Below are positions 44,678-53,012 of a stretch of 64,000 nt of DNA, one piece after another. Source of the stretch: Chryseobacterium phocaeense (lineage in GTDB: Bacteria > Bacteroidota > Bacteroidia > Flavobacteriales > Weeksellaceae); NCBI RefSeq assembly GCF_900169075.1, contig NZ_LT827015.1, positions 1,302,001 to 1,366,000 on the forward strand, written 5' to 3'. The translations under genes were made by a program, and so were the position numbers. Numbering within the stretch: the first letter of the stretch is position 1; every line of letters begins with the position of its first letter. Below the pieces are notes generated by a model. That model was given only the letters and a program-made list of their open reading frames with translations. It was not told the origin of the DNA and searched no databases.

Positions 44678-46291
44678 ATGGCAGAAGTAATTACGATGCC
44701 CCGCCTTTCGGATACTATGACGGAAGGTAAAGTGGCAAAATGGCATAAAAAAGTAGGAGATAAAGTAAAGGAAGGAGATATTTTAGCGGAGATTGAAACA
44801 GATAAAGCTGTTCAGGATTTCGAATCTGAAATAAACGGGACCCTTTTATATATAGGTGTAGACGAAGGCGCTGCTGCTGCTGTAGATTCTGTTTTAGCGA
44901 TTATTGGAAATGAAGGAGAGGATATTTCCGGACTAACCGGCGGAGGATCTGCCCCTGCAACAGGTGGTTCTGAAGAGAAGAAATCAGAAGAGGAATCAAA
45001 AACAGAAAATAATTCTACCAGCATTGAACAGGCTGATGCAGAAGTTCCTGCCGGTGTAGAAATTATTACCATGCCAAGACTTTCTGATACCATGACGGAA
45101 GGTAAAGTGGCGAAATGGCATAAAAATGTAGGCGATACAGTGAAAGAAGGAGATCTTCTTGCTGAAATCGAAACAGATAAAGCAGTTCAGGATTTTGAAT
45201 CCGAATTCAACGGGGTATTGTTGAAGCAGGGTGTAGAAGAAGGTGGTGCTGCTCCGGTAGATTCTGTATTGGCCATTATAGGTCCTGAAGGAACAGATGT
45301 TTCTGGTGTAGGTGCTCCAAAAGCAGCAGCTCAGACCACTGAAAAGCCGGCAGAACAGAAAGCTGAGGCCAAAACTGAAGAAAAAACTGCTCCTGCTGTA
45401 AGCTCTACTTCCTCAGACAGAGTAGCGATTTCCCCATTAGCCAAGAAAATGGCTCAGGAGAAAGGCGTTGACATCAACAGCGTGAATGGTTCGGGAGAAA
45501 ACGGAAGAATCGTTAAAAAAGATATCGAAAACTATCAGCCTTCCCAGGCACAGGCTCAACCGGCTGCTTCTGCTCCGGCAGCAGCTCAGGTAGCATTAAG
45601 CTTTGTTCAGGGTGAAGATACGGAAACACCGAACTCTCAGGTAAGAAATATTATTGCAAAACGTCTTTCTGAAAGTAAATTCTCTGCCCCTCACTACTAT
45701 CTGATGGTAGAGATCAATATGGATAAAGCTATTGAAGCAAGAAAAGAAATCAATTCCTTACCGGATACGAAGATCTCTTTCAACGATATGATCATTAAAG
45801 CAACTGCTGTTGCCTTAAGAAAACATCCACAGGTGAACTCAAGCTGGGCAGGTGATAAGGTCATCCACAGAGGAAATATCAATGTGGGTGTGGCTGTAGC
45901 TATTCCTGACGGATTGGTGGTTCCGGTACTTAAAAATACAGACCAGATGAATTATACACAGATCTCTGCTGCGGTAAAAGATATGGCGTCAAGAGCTAAA
46001 AGTAAAGGTCTTAAAGCCAATGAAATGGAAGGCTCTACATTCTCTATTTCCAATCTGGGAATGTTCGGAATTGAAACTTTCACAAGTATCATCAACCAAC
46101 CGAATTCTGCGATCCTTTCCGTAGGAGCAATCATTGAAAAACCGATTGTTAAAGATGGTCAGATTGTAGTAGGAAACATCATGAAGCTTTCGCTGGCATG
46201 CGACCACAGAGTGGTAGACGGTGCTACAGGAGCCCAGTTCCTGCAAACTTTAAAAACATACCTGGAAAGCCCTTTAACTTTGTTACTGTAA
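44678..46291 (+). CDS. Dihydrolipoamide acetyltransferase (PDH E2) with two lipoyl domains
   Basis: A 537-residue core protein of the pyruvate dehydrogenase complex. Two lipoyl domains (lipoyl Lys in ETDKAVQDFESE near residues 43 and 170) are separated by Ala/Glu/Lys-rich linkers. Then come an E1/E3-binding domain (ISPLAKKMAQEKGVDINSVNGSGENGRIVKKDI), a linker rich in Ala, Pro and Gln, and the catalytic domain with ACDHRVVDGATGAQFL. It follows the E1 alpha gene and is ended by an intrinsic terminator. No E3 gene is in the window. Confidence 0.97.
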   Translation: MAEVITMPRLSDTMTEGKVAKWHKKVGDKVKEGDILAEIETDKAVQDFESEINGTLLYIGVDEGAAAAVDSVLAIIGNEGEDISGLTGGGSAPATGGSEEKKSEEESKTENNSTSIEQADAEVPAGVEIITMPRLSDTMTEGKVAKWHKNVGDTVKEGDLLAEIETDKAVQDFESEFNGVLLKQGVEEGGAAPVDSVLAIIGPEGTDVSGVGAPKAAAQTTEKPAEQKAEAKTEEKTAPAVSSTSSDRVAISPLAKKMAQEKGVDINSVNGSGENGRIVKKDIENYQPSQAQAQPAASAPAAAQVALSFVQGEDTETPNSQVRNIIAKRLSESKFSAPHYYLMVEINMDKAIEARKEINSLPDTKISFNDMIIKATAVALRKHPQVNSSWAGDKVIHRGNINVGVAVAIPDGLVVPVLKNTDQMNYTQISAAVKDMASRAKSKGLKANEMEGSTFSISNLGMFGIETFTSIINQPNSAILSVGAIIEKPIVKDGQIVVGNIMKLSLACDHRVVDGATGAQFLQTLKTYLESPLTLLL

Positions 46292-46316
46292 GCATCCAGA
46301 CTGTAAAATATTAAAG

Positions 46317-46340
46317 CCTCCCGCTTTGGGAGGTTTTTTT
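46317..46340 (+). terminator. Intrinsic terminator of the E2 gene
   Basis: Stem cctccc/gggagg with loop gcttt and a run of seven T residues. Confidence 0.85.
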
Positions 46341-46434
46341 GTGGTATTATTTTTTGAATTAACGGCGGGAGAATATTAAAGTCAATTAGGGCATTTTAAT
46401 GGGAAAATAATTATGATTTTATTGGGGTAATTAG

Positions 46435-46442
46435 TATTTTTG
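46435..46442 (+). promoter_or_regulatory. -7 element predicting a leaderless lolD mRNA
   Basis: TATTTTTG matches TAnnTTTG and its G lies 5 nt before the A of the lolD ATG. Confidence 0.55.
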
Positions 46443-46446
46443 GACT

Positions 46447-47115
46447 ATGATTAAAGCGAGTAATATCCATAAATCTTATGGGAATTTAGAAGTACTGAAA
46501 GGAGTTGATATCCACATCAAGACAGGCGAGGTTGTTTCTATTGTGGGAGAATCGGGGGCAGGGAAGTCTACCTTACTTCAGATTTTGGGAACTCTGGATC
46601 TTCCGAGTAATTCTGCTAAGTATAATACGGAAATCAGCATTGCAGGGGAATCTTTCATCAATATGAATGATAAACAGCTTTCGAAGTTCAGAAACCAGAA
46701 TATTGGTTTTGTATTTCAGTTTCACCAGCTGCTTCCGGAATTTACTGCTTTAGAAAATGTGCTGCTTCCCACAAAAATAGGAGGGGCGAATGAAAAAGAA
46801 GCTTTGGAAAAGGCATATGCTCTATTTGAAGACCTGAAAATAGAACAGAGACTGAACCACAAACCGAATCAATTATCCGGTGGAGAAGCACAAAGGGTAG
46901 CTGTAGCAAGGGCCCTGATTAATTCTCCTAAAATTATTTTTGCAGATGAGCCTACGGGAAACCTGGATTCCAAAAATGCAAATGATCTCCACAGGCTGTT
47001 TTTTGATTTGAGAGATAAATATAATCAGACTTTCGTTATTGTAACCCATAATCCTAATCTTGCTGAAATTACGGATAGGAAACTGGTGATGAAAGACGGA
47101 ATGATCATAGAATAA
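46447..47115 (+). CDS. lolD: ABC transporter ATP-binding protein, LolD-like
   Basis: A 222-residue ATPase of the LolCDE type, which extracts lipoproteins from the inner membrane for outer-membrane targeting. Walker [12 protein letters not shown]-loop [18 protein letters not shown], signature [16 protein letters not shown], Walker [13 protein letters not shown] and switch His in VTHNPNL are all clear. The [11 protein letters not shown] text is typical of LolD. The membrane partner genes (lolC/lolE) are not in the window. The transcript is predicted to start at the ATG. A MacB-type or FtsE-type role cannot be excluded without the partner. Confidence 0.92.
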   Translation: MIKASNIHKSYGNLEVLKGVDIHIKTGEVVSIVGESGAGKSTLLQILGTLDLPSNSAKYNTEISIAGESFINMNDKQLSKFRNQNIGFVFQFHQLLPEFTALENVLLPTKIGGANEKEALEKAYALFEDLKIEQRLNHKPNQLSGGEAQRVAVARALINSPKIIFADEPTGNLDSKNANDLHRLFFDLRDKYNQTFVIVTHNPNLAEITDRKLVMKDGMIIE

Positions 47116-47130
47116 ACCGTTTTACACAAA

Positions 47131-47709
47131 ATGAGATCCTTTATTTTCCTCTTCCTCTTTATTATTTCCTGTTCGAAATTTGAGTCGCAGGAAAATAATA
47201 CTTCCGGAATTCTCCCGGCTGAAAAGGTAGCAGAAATTAAAGCCTTTGTGAAGGGAAAAAATTATAATCAGGATATTGCTGTTTTTATTAACTTTAAAAT
47301 ACCTTCCGGAAGATACAGATACTTCGTTTATGACCTGAAAGGTGATAAAATACTGCAGAAAGCCATAGTTTCCCATGGTTCAGGTTCTGTGATCCGGAAT
47401 TCAGAATCTTTAACGTTCAGCAATACCGAAGGTTCCTATCAGTCTTCGCTTGGGAAATATGAAATTTTGCAGAGTTATAATGGTAAATTTGGGAAAGCTT
47501 ATCGTTTAAACGGGCTGGATGTTACAAACAGTAATGCCATGCAGCGCGCCATAGTCATTCATTCTCTGAATTGTGTTCCGGATAAAGAATCTCAAAAACC
47601 GGCCTGCCTGAGCTTAGGATGCCCGATGCTTTCCGTGAATGCACTCACTGAGACGGCAAAATACCTTGATGTATCTAAAAAGGCTGTGATTCTTTATGCG
47701 TTTTATTAA
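47131..47709 (+). CDS. L,D-transpeptidase catalytic-domain lipoprotein
   Basis: A 192-residue exported protein. The first 16 residues end in IISCSKF, which is a probable lipobox. The catalytic region has the murein L,D-transpeptidase pattern: YFVYDLKGDKIL, VSHGSGS, LGKYEILQSYNGKFGKAYRLNGLDVTNSNA, IVIHSLNCV and the catalytic Cys in SLGCPMLS. It likely crosslinks or edits peptidoglycan in the periplasm. It follows lolD by 15 bp and is probably cotranscribed, which suits a lipoprotein. Confidence 0.85.
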   Translation: MRSFIFLFLFIISCSKFESQENNTSGILPAEKVAEIKAFVKGKNYNQDIAVFINFKIPSGRYRYFVYDLKGDKILQKAIVSHGSGSVIRNSESLTFSNTEGSYQSSLGKYEILQSYNGKFGKAYRLNGLDVTNSNAMQRAIVIHSLNCVPDKESQKPACLSLGCPMLSVNALTETAKYLDVSKKAVILYAFY

Positions 47710-47746
47710 ATTTATAGCTTATCTTTATAATCTGTAATTTTAAAAC

Positions 47747-48424
47747 ATGACCATAAAATTCCTTGCAGAAGATGACAGACCCAGAGAAAAATTTTTGCTG
47801 AAAGGCAAGAACTCACTTTCTGATTCTGAGCTTCTGGCAATTATTATGGGAAGCGGAAGTAAGGATGAAAGTGCATTAGAGCTTGCCAGAAAAATCATGG
47901 CCTCAGTACATAATAACTGGCACCAGCTCAGCCTGCTCTCCAGTAAAGAGCTTATGAAATTTAAAGGCATCGGTGAAGTGAAAGCGCTTTCTATTATTGC
48001 CGCATTAGAAATCGGAAAAAGAAGAGCAGTTCAGGAAGTTCCCAATAAAGCAATTATCTCAAACAGCGGTGACGCTTACCTTATCCTTAAAAATCAATTG
48101 TCAGATTTAAGAACCGAAGAGTTCTGGGCCATATTTCTAAACCAAAGCAATAAAGTGATTCACATTTCACAGCTTACACAAGGAGGGATAAGCCAATCTG
48201 TAGTGGATGTAAGAATTTTGTTTAAAACAGCCCTGGATCATTTTTCCACAGGAATTATTATAGCCCATAATCATCCATCGGGTAGCCTGGTGCCCAGCAA
48301 GGAAGATATGAATATCACCCAAAAAATAAATGAAGCCGGGAAAACTTTAAGTATCCAGCTTTTAGACCATATTATCATTACCCAGGATGCTTATCTTAGT
48401 TTTTCAGACGAAGGATTATTATGA
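47747..48424 (+). CDS. radC: RadC-family (JAMM) protein
   Basis: A 225-residue protein with an N-terminal helix-hairpin-helix-like region (LMKFKGIGEVKALSIIAALEIGKRRAVQ) and a C-terminal JAMM/MPN+ metalloprotease-like domain (HNHPSGSLVPSKEDMNITQKI, with the zinc-binding His/His/Asp pattern). Although named for DNA repair, its function is unsettled. Its stop overlaps the start of the next gene (ATGA), so they are coupled. Confidence 0.95.
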   Translation: MTIKFLAEDDRPREKFLLKGKNSLSDSELLAIIMGSGSKDESALELARKIMASVHNNWHQLSLLSSKELMKFKGIGEVKALSIIAALEIGKRRAVQEVPNKAIISNSGDAYLILKNQLSDLRTEEFWAIFLNQSNKVIHISQLTQGGISQSVVDVRILFKTALDHFSTGIIIAHNHPSGSLVPSKEDMNITQKINEAGKTLSIQLLDHIIITQDAYLSFSDEGLL

Positions 48425-49335
48425 TTAGAAGAGTGAAATATAACGAGATTGATTTTGAAAAATATACCAAGTGTCTTGAAAATTCGCAACAGAGGAAATA
48501 TTCAGCATCAAAAACTTTTCTGGATGTAACTACGAATAAGCAATGGGATATTCTCGTTAAAAATGATTATGAAGCGGTGATGCCCGTTCCGTTCATCTAT
48601 AAAAATAAGGTGAAAATAGTGCATAATCCTATGATATGCCAGCAGCTGGGCGTGTTTTCCGCTGAGGATGATCAAAATACCAACGAGAGGTTTCTCCAAT
48701 ACCTGAAAAAGAATTACCTGATAAGAGCTTATTATTTTAATGAAACGAACCGCTTTGATTCACCACTAAAAACAAAAAAGAATTTCCTGTTGTATCCCGG
48801 CGATTATACCAAGGTTTTTGCGAAATATTCTCCCAAAAGAAAGAGAAAGCTGAGATTAGATGACGAGGTTGTGCAAAACTCGGAAATCAGAGAAATAAGC
48901 TATCAGGAAGCTGAGCAATTTATAAAAAAGAATGCAGTAGGACTGGATAAAGAAGATGATATCGGTACCCTGCTGAAAACCCTGAACACATTTTACTCAT
49001 TAAAATACCTGAAATTCCGGGCTTTTTTTTATCATAATGAAATGACGAATATGATTGCTACCTACTCAGATTTTGATACGGTGGCGCTTCTGGGGACTTT
49101 TAATGACAAAAAATATATCAAAATGGCCGGAGCTTCTACACTTATTGATCAGGCGATTAAAGAAAACATAGAACATTCCATTTTTGATTTTGAGGGGGGA
49201 AATCTTCCCAGTATTGAAGAGTTTTTCAGGGGTTTTAGAGCAGAATTAAAACCCTATGCCGTTGTAGAGCATTCTATAAAAGAACTGCTTAAAGATTATA
49301 CTTCATTTTTTATGAGAGGAAAAATTTTGGGGTAA
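48421..49335 (+). CDS. GNAT/FemAB-like protein of unknown function
   Basis: A 304-residue protein. The C-terminal half has the ending IFDFEGGNLPSIEEFFRGFRAELKPYA, which is characteristic of a flavobacterial group of acetyltransferase-fold (GNAT/FemAB-like) proteins, and KYIKMAGASTLIDQAIKENI resembles a helix near the acyl-CoA site. The N-terminal half is distinct (YSASKTFLDVTTNKQWDILV). No signal peptide is present. It is translationally coupled to radC. A role in cell-envelope aminoacyl or acetyl transfer is only a guess. Confidence 0.75.
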   Translation: MIRRVKYNEIDFEKYTKCLENSQQRKYSASKTFLDVTTNKQWDILVKNDYEAVMPVPFIYKNKVKIVHNPMICQQLGVFSAEDDQNTNERFLQYLKKNYLIRAYYFNETNRFDSPLKTKKNFLLYPGDYTKVFAKYSPKRKRKLRLDDEVVQNSEIREISYQEAEQFIKKNAVGLDKEDDIGTLLKTLNTFYSLKYLKFRAFFYHNEMTNMIATYSDFDTVALLGTFNDKKYIKMAGASTLIDQAIKENIEHSIFDFEGGNLPSIEEFFRGFRAELKPYAVVEHSIKELLKDYTSFFMRGKILG

Positions 49336-49422
49336 TTATCATATGGAAATTGTTATTTAGAATGGTTTTAATTAAATATTAATCGCTACCTTTATCAGGT
49401 ATTTATTACTAATAACTCAGTT

Positions 49423-50355
49423 ATGTTAAAGCAGATCCGCTACTATAAGCTGCCCTATATCATTTACAATTTCTTTAATAAGAAAAAGCTAAAGCATAAT
49501 ATCCCTTTGTATAAGAAATATGGAATCAACAAGAGCTACTTTTCCAGTATTTCCAGTGCAGATTTCTCCCATCTTCCTGCTACAACAAGGACCATTGATC
49601 AGAATAAGCTGATTAATTCAGATTTTTTTAAAGACTTATCTGCTGAGAATAAAGAAAGTGCACTGCAATATGATGCCAATGGTTATATGGTCATAAGAAA
49701 CTTCATCAGTACAGATGACGCTGATAAAATTAACGGAGAAATTGATAAGCTGATGGAGAATGGCACTTTGAAATTTATCTATGGCGGAAAACTGATGTTT
49801 GCTATCCATCACTCGGAGATTATAAAGAATATAGGAAACAATAAAAAACTGCTGGATTTTCTTTCCGTACTTCTGGACGGGCAGGCCAAACTTTTCCAGA
49901 GTATCAATTTTATTAACGGCAGCCAGCAGAAAACACACTCGGACAGTATCCACATGACGACTTATCCGCTGGGAGGCCTTCTGGGAGTCTGGATCGCTCT
50001 GGAAGACGTGGATGAGACCAACGGGGCACTGCATTATATTCCGCGAAGCCATAAATTGCCTTATTTCCTTAATTCTGATTATGACAACGAGGGAGATGCT
50101 ATGATGCTTGGAAAAAAAAGCTATAAGGCCTACGAAGAATTTCTGGAGAATAAAGTCCGGGAACTTGGTTTAAAAAAAGAGATTTTCAGAGCCAAAAAAG
50201 GAGATATGTTAATCTGGCATGCCAATATCCTTCATGGTGGCGAACCCCATACCGATAAAAACAGAACCCGAAAGAGCCTTGTTTATCATTTTTTTGATGA
50301 AAACAGTGTCTGCTATCATGAAGTGACACAGAGACCCGCACTTTTTGAACTCTAA
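49423..50355 (+). CDS. Phytanoyl-CoA dioxygenase (PhyH)-family protein
   Basis: A 310-residue Fe(II)/2-oxoglutarate-dependent oxygenase-like protein. The metal-binding triad is likely His and Asp in QKTHSDSIHMTTYP and the distal His in ILHGGEPHTDKNRTRKS, whose Arg would bind 2-oxoglutarate. The double-stranded beta-helix core is in GGLLGVWIALEDVDETNGALHYIPRSHKLPY. The first 90 residues are helical and basic. The substrate is unknown; PhyH relatives hydroxylate lipids, antibiotics or other small molecules. Confidence 0.87.
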   Translation: MLKQIRYYKLPYIIYNFFNKKKLKHNIPLYKKYGINKSYFSSISSADFSHLPATTRTIDQNKLINSDFFKDLSAENKESALQYDANGYMVIRNFISTDDADKINGEIDKLMENGTLKFIYGGKLMFAIHHSEIIKNIGNNKKLLDFLSVLLDGQAKLFQSINFINGSQQKTHSDSIHMTTYPLGGLLGVWIALEDVDETNGALHYIPRSHKLPYFLNSDYDNEGDAMMLGKKSYKAYEEFLENKVRELGLKKEIFRAKKGDMLIWHANILHGGEPHTDKNRTRKSLVYHFFDENSVCYHEVTQRPALFEL

Positions 50356-50432
50356 TCTGTAAGATTTTTCACAATTTCAGGATTACAAAGAGAATAAATC
50401 CTGAATAATAATCACTAATTGCATAGTTTTTT

Positions 50433-50440
50433 TACTTTTG
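50433..50440 (+). promoter_or_regulatory. -7 promoter element
   Basis: TACTTTTG, 24 nt before the ATG at 50465; it overlaps an in-frame TTG at 50438 and supports the later start. Confidence 0.6.
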
Positions 50441-50464
50441 TATTCCTTACTGAAAGAAGTACAA

Positions 50465-51631
50465 ATGAAAAAAACTAATCGTCTCCTTGTTTTTATATTT
50501 TCCATTCACTTATGCCTGATGTCATACTATCTGTATACCCACCAGTATTACAATGTAGATCTCGAGGCGTATGCAGGGCTTGTTTATAAAGCTGAACATC
50601 CTGATATGACGATAGAGGATATTCATAAAAAAGTATATTCAGAGCTCAAAGGAACGAATCCGAAACTTTTCGGAATTACCCCAAAGGATGAAGAAATTGC
50701 CGTAGGAGAAAATACCTATTACAAAGTTTTGTCCGAAAATCCCAAAGCCTACGAAGAGGAACTTCAGCTGTTTTCTGTAAAGCCCTTCTATAATTTTGTT
50801 AATCTGGTGTTTTTTAAACTAGGTTTCAAATTGACTACTGCTATTTTTTTAACTTCTATACTTTCCTACGTTTTGATCCTTATTCTGATCTTCTGTTATC
50901 TGGTGAAGATTTTAAAGAACTATCCATTGGCATTGATCATAACGGTCATAATCTCATTGTTCAAGCCGCTTCTTGAGGCCAGCAGACACGCATCGGCAGA
51001 TAGTCTTTCCTGTCTATTGCTGCTGTTGAGTTTATATATTTTTATGGTAAGAAAAAACCATCTGGCGGCTACTGTGTGCGCCATGCTCTGTGTTTTCACA
51101 AGGCCGGAGTATTTTATACTGTATTCCTTTCTTTATATAATTGCTTATTTTAACAGAAATCTGCTTGAAATAAAGTCCTCAAGGCTATTTTTATCCTATG
51201 GCTATGTGTTTCTTTCCTTCTTTCTGATCCAGTATTTCAACCAGATTCCGTGGTCTGTTTTATTTATGAATCAGTTTACTAAGGTGCAGATCTACCCGAT
51301 ATCAGATCCCGATCCATTCATCTTCTCTGATTATCTGAACTATCTTAAAAAATCGATGCTGCTGGAATTCAACGGGTCTTATTTTACACTCCTCTTCCTG
51401 TTTATAGTGATTATTGTGGCCAGTAAATTCTCATTGCACAGTAAAAAAAGCTGGATGCAGTGCCTGTTCTTTGCTGCCGTTTACCTCGCTGTATTTCTCA
51501 GGTTTTTAGTTTTTCCAAGCCTGGCCAATAGAATGATGATTGGTTTTTATCTGATCATTACCATGTCTCTTATTTATATTCAGAATTCTAAGATCAATAT
51601 ATTTAAAAACTCTTTAGAAGCCGGAAAATAA
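50465..51631 (+). CDS. Polytopic membrane protein, GT-C-like
   Basis: A 388-residue inner-membrane protein with about nine or ten helices. A periplasmic loop after the first helix contains the acidic text NVDLEAYAGLVYKAEHPDM, which resembles the catalytic loop of GT-C lipid-linked glycosyltransferases. Later motifs include ASRHASADSLSCLLLLLSLYIFM and TRPEYFILYSFLYI. I did not recognise a named family. The ATG at 50465 follows a -7 element and gives a normal N-terminal helix. Confidence 0.75.
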   Translation: MKKTNRLLVFIFSIHLCLMSYYLYTHQYYNVDLEAYAGLVYKAEHPDMTIEDIHKKVYSELKGTNPKLFGITPKDEEIAVGENTYYKVLSENPKAYEEELQLFSVKPFYNFVNLVFFKLGFKLTTAIFLTSILSYVLILILIFCYLVKILKNYPLALIITVIISLFKPLLEASRHASADSLSCLLLLLSLYIFMVRKNHLAATVCAMLCVFTRPEYFILYSFLYIIAYFNRNLLEIKSSRLFLSYGYVFLSFFLIQYFNQIPWSVLFMNQFTKVQIYPISDPDPFIFSDYLNYLKKSMLLEFNGSYFTLLFLFIVIIVASKFSLHSKKSWMQCLFFAAVYLAVFLRFLVFPSLANRMMIGFYLIITMSLIYIQNSKINIFKNSLEAGK

Positions 51632-51635
51632 TTAG

Positions 51636-51643
51636 TAATTTTG
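51636..51643 (+). promoter_or_regulatory. -7 promoter element
   Basis: TAATTTTG, 10 nt before the ATG at 51653; it lies just after the preceding stop codon and predicts a leader of only a few nucleotides. Confidence 0.55.
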
Positions 51644-51652
51644 CGGTCTGAA

Positions 51653-52168
51653 ATGATGACGAGTTTTTCTGGATATCTGCCCTATGCATTTGCATTGATC
51701 ATCGCAATTCCTTTTCTGGTTTTGCTGAGACAATTTGTACACTCTTATATCACCCTTAAAAATCAGGAGATCAAGCTGCTTTCTGTAAAATCAAATTCAG
51801 AAAATAAGGCGCATTCCTATGAAAGGATGACTCTTTTTCTGGAAAGAATAAAGCCCTCCAATATTATTCAGAAGTTTGATAAGGGACTGGCAGTACACGA
51901 GTTTATTTTTCTTACGGAGAAAACCATCAATGAAGAGTTCGAATACAATTCTTCCCAGCAGCTGTATATTACGAAAACTTCATGGAAGAATATCGTGGAT
52001 TCTAAAAATGCTTTGATAGATTTACTTCACAAAACCTATGACGGCCTTAACGGAAATGCAGATCTTGAAGAATTCAAAACCGTTTTTATCATGAACTATA
52101 TGGAGGGAGATGATTATATCGCTGCTACCATAGAAGACCTGAGAAGAGAAATTTTAATAATAACTTAA
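51653..52168 (+). CDS. Single-pass membrane protein of unknown function
   Basis: A 171-residue protein with one N-terminal helix (YLPYAFALIIAIPFLVLLRQF) and a helical cytosolic part. RMTLFLERIKPSNIIQ and ENTINEEFEYNSSQQLYITKTSWKNI-type text suggests a flavobacterial DUF7935-like family; that name is a recollection and not certain. The upstream TTG overlaps a -7 element, so the ATG at 51653 is preferred. It is followed 18 bp later by the pyrophosphatase gene. Confidence 0.8.
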   Translation: MMTSFSGYLPYAFALIIAIPFLVLLRQFVHSYITLKNQEIKLLSVKSNSENKAHSYERMTLFLERIKPSNIIQKFDKGLAVHEFIFLTEKTINEEFEYNSSQQLYITKTSWKNIVDSKNALIDLLHKTYDGLNGNADLEEFKTVFIMNYMEGDDYIAATIEDLRREILIIT

Positions 52169-52186
52169 AAAAATAATAGATAAATA

Positions 52187-52798
52187 ATGATTCCAAATTT
52201 TAAAGCACATCCATGGCATGGGATTTCAGCAGGAGAAGATGCGCCAAATGTTGTAAACGTATTTGTGGAAATCGTTCCTTCAGATACTATTAAATATGAA
52301 GTAGATAAAGAAACCGGTTTTTTAAAGGTAGACAGACCTCAGAAATTCTCTAATATCATTCCCGCTTTATACGGATTTGTTCCAAGAACCTATTGCCACG
52401 ATGAAGTAATGAAACTGGCTATAGCAGCAGGAGCAGATGATGTGACGGAAGGAGATCATGACCCGCTTGATATCTGTGTATTAAGCTCTCACAACATCCA
52501 TTCAGGAGGATTACTGATGGAAGCTATTCCAATCGGTGGATTCAAAATGATTGACGGAGGTGAAGCAGATGACAAAATTGTTGCCGTAATGATTGGTGAC
52601 CACGCATTCGGACATTTCAGAGATATTTCAGAACTTCCGGAAGCAGAAATTAAAAGACTGATGCACTACTTCCTGACGTATAAAAACTTACCGGATGAGC
52701 CTGCTAAATGTAGAATTCACGAAGTTTACGGAGCTGAGCATGCTAAAAAAGTAATCAAGGCTTCCCAAACAGATTATGCTGAAAAATTCGGAGGATAA
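52187..52798 (+). CDS. ppa: Soluble inorganic pyrophosphatase, class A
   Basis: Hydrolyses pyrophosphate in the cytosol. The 203-residue protein has the class A signature DHDPLDICVLS and the metal-binding DDKIVAVMIGD; KYEVDKETGFLKVDR, FVPRTYCHDE and FGHFRDISELP are family segments. It is followed by an intrinsic terminator and then by the membrane pyrophosphatase gene, so soluble and pump-type enzymes are encoded side by side. Confidence 0.95.
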   Translation: MIPNFKAHPWHGISAGEDAPNVVNVFVEIVPSDTIKYEVDKETGFLKVDRPQKFSNIIPALYGFVPRTYCHDEVMKLAIAAGADDVTEGDHDPLDICVLSSHNIHSGGLLMEAIPIGGFKMIDGGEADDKIVAVMIGDHAFGHFRDISELPEAEIKRLMHYFLTYKNLPDEPAKCRIHEVYGAEHAKKVIKASQTDYAEKFGG

Positions 52799-52820
52799 TA
52801 TACCCCGATTTCAATGATAT

Positions 52821-52858
52821 AAAAGGATAGACAGTTTTTGTTTATCCTTTTTTGTTTT
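52821..52858 (+). terminator. Intrinsic terminator of ppa
   Basis: Stem aaaaggata/tatcctttt with a 13-nt loop and a T-rich tail. Confidence 0.75.
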
Positions 52859-53012
52859 TTACAAAGCCCTTTTCTTTCGATTTCCAGGCTTACCAGAAAA
52901 TGTCCTGATTTCTTGTATGTCATATATCAGCTTTAAACTCTCAAAATTTTTAACGCTTTAGTAACAATTATTTATTATATTTAATTTTCTATTACCAAAA
53001 AAATATTAAACT

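Noticed and set aside
43569..46291. Complete pyruvate dehydrogenase operon
   Set aside because: Only E1 alpha and E2 are present; no E1 beta or E3 gene is seen.
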